Positions 9,186 through 11,990 of a stretch of DNA of 11,990 bases are shown here, piece by piece. Position numbers and translations under genes: made by a program. Every line of letters starts with the position of its first letter. Positions within the stretch are counted from its first letter, which is position 1. This DNA comes from Euperipatoides rowelli (Eukaryota; Onychophora; Udeonychophora; Euonychophora; Peripatopsidae). The notes below the pieces were generated by a model that worked only from the letters and a program-made list of their open reading frames with translations, ran no database searches and was not told the origin of the DNA. Where the stretch lies: assembly GCA_003024985.2 (NCBI GenBank), contig PXIH01S0008855.1; one strand, 5' to 3'.

Positions 9186-9626
9186 TGGTAGTGGAAGCCA
9201 CAATTTTTTGTCAACTTGAAACTTCCAGAAATCATTAGTGATATTATTCTTGATAATCCCACCCAAAATGTAAAAGGCATACACAGAGGGAACATATGCG
9301 GAGGCATGAAGGTACCGTGCCAAAGGTACAAAAGTTCTAGTCTCTTCAGTCGGAGAAGCCAAATTCCATGTGTTGATGGTAATATTAAACATGAGCAAAG
9401 TTGCATGTGGGCCATGTGATGGAGAATAACCACCATAAAGCCAAAGTCTACCAGAATTATCATACAACAAAGTGTGGCCTGTGCGCTGTAAGTGATGGAT
9501 ATCAATTGTTTGCTCTGGTTTAGTTGATGGGTCAATAACATCCTCTAATATAACTAGAGATGGATTAGCATAATCGGCACATGCCTGTCCTCCAAACCCA
9601 TTCAAACAGATGCATTGATTAATATC
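9186..9626 (-). CDS. MEGF8: MEGF8 orthologue, internal exon: end of EGF and Kelch blades 1-2
   Basis: This exon has 147 codons, phase 0 at both ends (acceptor ...ATTACAG|GAT, donor CCA|GTAAGT). Local residues 5, 7 and 16 are the last three cysteines of the EGF begun in the exon at 11014-11578, in the CICLNGFGGQAC stretch. A linker of about 30 residues leads into Kelch blade 1 (about 48-90: TGHT, LWLYGGYSP, then a W seven residues after MFN). Blade 2 spans about 102-147 (ARYLHASAYVP, YILGG, NDFWKF, LW). Sequons are NIT at 81 and NIT at 128. The double-glycine after a hydrophobic strand and the spaced aromatic residue are the Kelch signature. Such blades form a beta-propeller used for protein binding. 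The RYLHASAYVP and NDFWKF stretches closely resemble what I recall of vertebrate MEGF8 (SFHAAAYVP, RDFWVL). Overlapping frames in this interval on either strand are shadows. Confidence 0.93.
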
Positions 9627-11013
9627 CTGTAATAAAAATAATAGTTAAATTATTTGAATGACTTGGAAATTTGTAAAGCAAAATAAAGAATTATTTAGCC
9701 CAATATTACCAAGTGCGCAATTTACCACTACCATAATTTAAAATATAATACATTAGATACCGTAGTGAATGAATCTATTGCAGACCTATTTTTTTTTTTA
9801 CTCCTACCTAGTCAACATTTTCTTACCTTACCTAAGATTTATCTTAAAATGTCAGAACATTATCAATCACCGTTCTCATCCCAGTAAAATATTGTTTTTC
9901 TCTTACAAAAAATGTATTTATCGCAGAGATAAAAGAATGAGAACAGCAAATATAAATGCATAAGCAGATTAACTGTTATGGAACCATGGAAAATACAGTG
10001 CTTTCTATTTAAGTATATTTCTAGTAGCGGTGATAACACAGGAGTTTTATTATTTAAATTGTTCATTGAATATGAGGCTTTTATTTAACTTGTGTCAGGA
10101 AGGAAATCGTTAAACTGAACGTTTCTACAATTAAATGCATAAAGAAAAATTATTACTTCAGATATGGATGGTCAGCTTTATCTTTGCTACTTCAAGTCTA
10201 TCTGATGCTCATACTTTTGTATATTATGAAAAGAAATCTCTTAGAATTCACTCTCTTTATCAATTTAGAAGTTACTCTCTTTATCAAACTCACTCAAAGT
10301 GAAATACTGCCCAAAATGAGCCTTTTCAGATTGTCCAATAAGCACCGACTTTGGACCAATGTCCACCTTATCAATCTATTTTCAAAGTAAGGTGATCATT
10401 CTAAAATTTAGTAAATTCCAAGATGTATAAAATTTTAATATTAAAACAAAATTTTAAAATATTTCACAAAAAATAAAAAAAATTGTTTTTATTCTGCCAG
10501 ATTCAGTTGAAATAGGCCTATGTAACATTTAAAGGGGAAAGGGGATTCCTCAAAACTCATTGATATTATTTGTTAAATTAATTAAATAAAAATAAATATC
10601 TATTTTATTTTAAATTATTTGTTAACCTAAGCTAGTTACTTAAAATAACAATAAGATTGTGTTGCCTTTGCTCAATAACAAAATAAACACCCTTGATGTC
10701 ATTGTGAAACACTGATTTTATAAATTTATATAGAATCACATGCTAATGTTAATTACTTTGTTTAAAAGTATAGAAAAACAAATTTCCTTTATATATATAT
10801 TTTTTAATTATTTGCATCATATAATTCTATTTATCAGTGTTTTTTTAATCTTAATAGTAAAGATTAATTTATTAAAACTTCTTTACTTAATTAAAAAAAA
10901 AAGATAAAATTGATCTTGACATAGAAAAAGGAAATTATTTAATGAAAAACATGCAATTTCTTTTATAATTAATACACAAAATATCAACAAAAATAATGCT
11001 AAAAAATTCTAAC
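9627..11013 (-). other. Intron between the CUB/EGF exon and the Kelch 1-2 exon
   Basis: This phase 0 intron of 1387 bp interrupts an EGF domain between its third and fourth cysteines. It is AT-rich. It holds a 14-bp direct repeat, ACTCTCTTTATCAA (10250-10263 and 10274-10287), a TAGGCCTA palindrome at 10513-10520 and a solo transposon-like end at 10701-10714. The short open frames at 9769-9963, 9863-10066 and 10184-10390 have low-complexity products and no domain signature, so I do not call genes. Confidence 0.85.
10701..10714. mobile_element. Solo end of the hAT-like MITE family
   Basis: This 14-bp stretch ending GAAACACTG is identical to the right terminus of the MITE at 7444-7660, and the identity continues six more bases into the flank (20 bp in all, matching 7647-7666). 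No partner starting CAGTGTTTC with a matching target duplication was found upstream, so it is at best a relic. A chance match is possible. Confidence 0.3.
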
Positions 11014-11578
11014 CTGTTCACAGTAACCATGGCCTAAGGCATAGGAACAATTATGTAAACAAATTTCATCTTTACAATTAACACCTCCGAAGCCATCAGC
11101 ACAGCGACATTTTTCTCCATCACAGATTCGGTTATCATGACATGAATCCGGGCAACGATTTACTTTAAATGTAGCATTGAAACCTTGAAGTGTATTTATA
11201 CTCTCAAAATATACTGTTAACTGTCCTGTGGAGGCTTCAACAGTAATTGCTTCATCAAGTCCTAAACCACAGAAAGCTGCTAAACGTTTTTCATGTTTTG
11301 ATGATTGTCCAGCAACAAATCCAGGTATGCCATCATAGACATAAATAAAATTCTCAGGACATTTTAATTTAATATCTGCATGCATTGTAAATGTAATAGA
11401 AGGAACAGGTGTAGGAATGACTTCAGGATTCAATTCAGAGAAGGCTGTTAAAATCCAAAGGCAAGAACTACGACCACCGACAACAACACTTTTCCCAGCA
11501 TAGCTACCTAATCCACTAGCTCTTACATTAGTCAGAATAATGCGCCCATCACATAAATGGTAGCATTGACCACCATAC
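11014..11578 (-). CDS. MEGF8: MEGF8 orthologue, internal exon: CUB domain, EGF domain and first half of a second EGF
   Basis: This 565-bp exon encodes 188 complete codons after one base that finishes a codon from the previous exon. Local residues: Cys5 and Cys9 close a laminin-EGF-like repeat and open the CUB. The CUB runs about 9-140, with its four cysteines at 9, 39, 73 and 103, a YVYDG motif at 79-83 and the typical AAFCG at 100-104. A complete six-cysteine EGF follows (Cys 142, 146, 152, 157, 159, 168), then the first three cysteines (173, 177, 186) of another. N-glycosylation sequons are NAT at 134 and NCS at 176. Acceptor AG is at 11580-11579 after a T-rich tract; the donor is CAG|GTTAGA. 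The DGRIILTNV and GFNATFKV stretches, and what I recall of vertebrate MEGF8, place this in its second CUB, not the N-terminal one. The protein is extracellular here. In vertebrates MEGF8 works with the E3 ligase MGRN1 to lower Smoothened at the cell surface; that role is inferred by orthology. Attractin is the alternative, but it fits less well. Confidence 0.93.
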
Positions 11579-11990
11579 CTTAAAAAAAATCTAATATTAA
11601 AAAAAGCAGTCAATTTATATTATTATATACTGGTAACACAAATATTCTAATAGGGATGTACTAAGAATGCGAGAAAATACTATATATATTCGTGCAAATG
11701 TCAATTCATGTAAAAAGTGGATCCACATCTTTCATTAAACAATTTTCATTTTATAAGTGTCCAATATAAAAATCAACCGTCTAACCCTCTTATATTTCAT
11801 CTCACAGATAAAAAAAACTGCCAACTTATTTAGTGAATAAATTCTTCCTAAAAATATTTATAGGATTAAAAACTATATAAGAAAATAAAGACTTAGCCTT
11901 TATATATTAATCTACATACTAACAAGCAGGCCCGGATTTTGGCATAAGCCATATGGGCCCGGGCCCAGGGTGGCAAATTTATGGGGGGCA
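11579..11990 (-). other. Intron 5' of the CUB exon (partial)
   Basis: This is AT-rich intron ending in an 8-T run and AAG acceptor at 11580-11579. The acceptor phase shows that the upstream exon ends with two bases of a split codon. Apart from the transposon-like end at 11927 I see no coding potential or RNA gene in it. Confidence 0.8.
11927..11990. mobile_element. Probable DNA-transposon terminus cut by the window edge
   Basis: An abrupt GC-rich stretch in AT-rich intron starts at CAGGCCCGGATTTTGG and includes the perfect 12-bp palindrome GGGCCCGGGCCC (11955-11966) and a run of six G. A CAGG start with subterminal GGGCCC resembles the element at 6068-6773 and hAT-type ends generally. The other end and the target duplication (the left flank would be CTAACAAG, 11919-11926) are outside the window, so the class is not proven. 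Confidence 0.45.

Noticed and set aside
9182-9605. Alternative frames overlapping the Kelch 1-2 exon on both strands
   Set aside because: They are shadows of the real frame, which alone has Kelch motifs and joins in phase to both neighbouring exons.
9769-10390. Three short open frames in the intron upstream of the Kelch exons
   Set aside because: Their products are low-complexity and rich in Phe, Ile, Leu and Lys. There are no splice sites in matching phase and no family resemblance.
9996-10714. CAGTGCTTTC and GAAACACTG as the two ends of a 720-bp element
   Set aside because: The ends match imperfectly, and the flanking octamers (near 9988-9995 and 10715-10722) do not correspond.
1908-11578. 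Attractin or attractin-like protein instead of MEGF8
   Set aside because: The Kelch blades are related, but YGHSTVYH, FGGRSD and the CUB followed by two EGFs directly before the propeller fit the second MEGF8 module better. A tree would settle it.
1-11990. Bacterial-type features: operons, CRISPR, Shine-Dalgarno sites, phage or defence systems
   Set aside because: The gene is split by spliceosomal introns and encodes animal extracellular domains; the 21-bp array lacks spacers. There is no prokaryotic signal.

Overview
This is a eukaryotic, intron-rich, AT-rich stretch (roughly three quarters A+T by eye) from an invertebrate-looking draft genome. It contains two unresolved bases, at 4262 and 7900. 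It holds five consecutive internal exons of a single gene on the minus strand and no other credible gene. Translated in order, the exons give a CUB domain, two EGF domains and the first five blades of a Kelch propeller. The domain order and short shared stretches identify it as an orthologue of MEGF8 (multiple EGF-like domains 8), specifically its second, C-terminal CUB-EGF-Kelch module. MEGF8 is a large single-pass membrane glycoprotein. The start codon, first module, PSI and laminin-EGF regions lie upstream, beyond base 11990. The sixth blade, remaining ectodomain, transmembrane segment and cytoplasmic tail lie downstream, below base 1.

In gene order the exons are 11578-11014 (end of a Cys-rich repeat, CUB, EGF, half an EGF), 9626-9186 (rest of the EGF, Kelch blades 1 and 2), 7110-6930 (blade 3), 3468-3305 (blade 4) and 2052-1908 (blade 5). 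All junctions are GT-AG, the phases agree at every join, and the combined frame of about 498 codons has no stop or frameshift. The gene therefore looks intact and constrained.

The rest is intron, much of it old transposon. Three DNA-transposon-like elements have both ends and near-perfect or perfect 8-bp target-site duplications: a 1.1-kb foldback element at 3920-5020, a 706-bp element at 6068-6773 and a 217-bp hAT-type MITE at 7444-7660. Single element ends are seen at 1425, 10701-10714 and at the right window edge (11927 onward). There is also a degenerate 21-bp-period tandem array (about 8640-8960), a polypyrimidine tract and several AT palindromes. The 8-bp palindrome TAGGCCTA occurs three times, more than composition predicts. 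The species cannot be fixed from this window.

I found no previously undescribed functional system. The most interesting non-coding item is the foldback element, whose right arm pairs with two different inverted partners.
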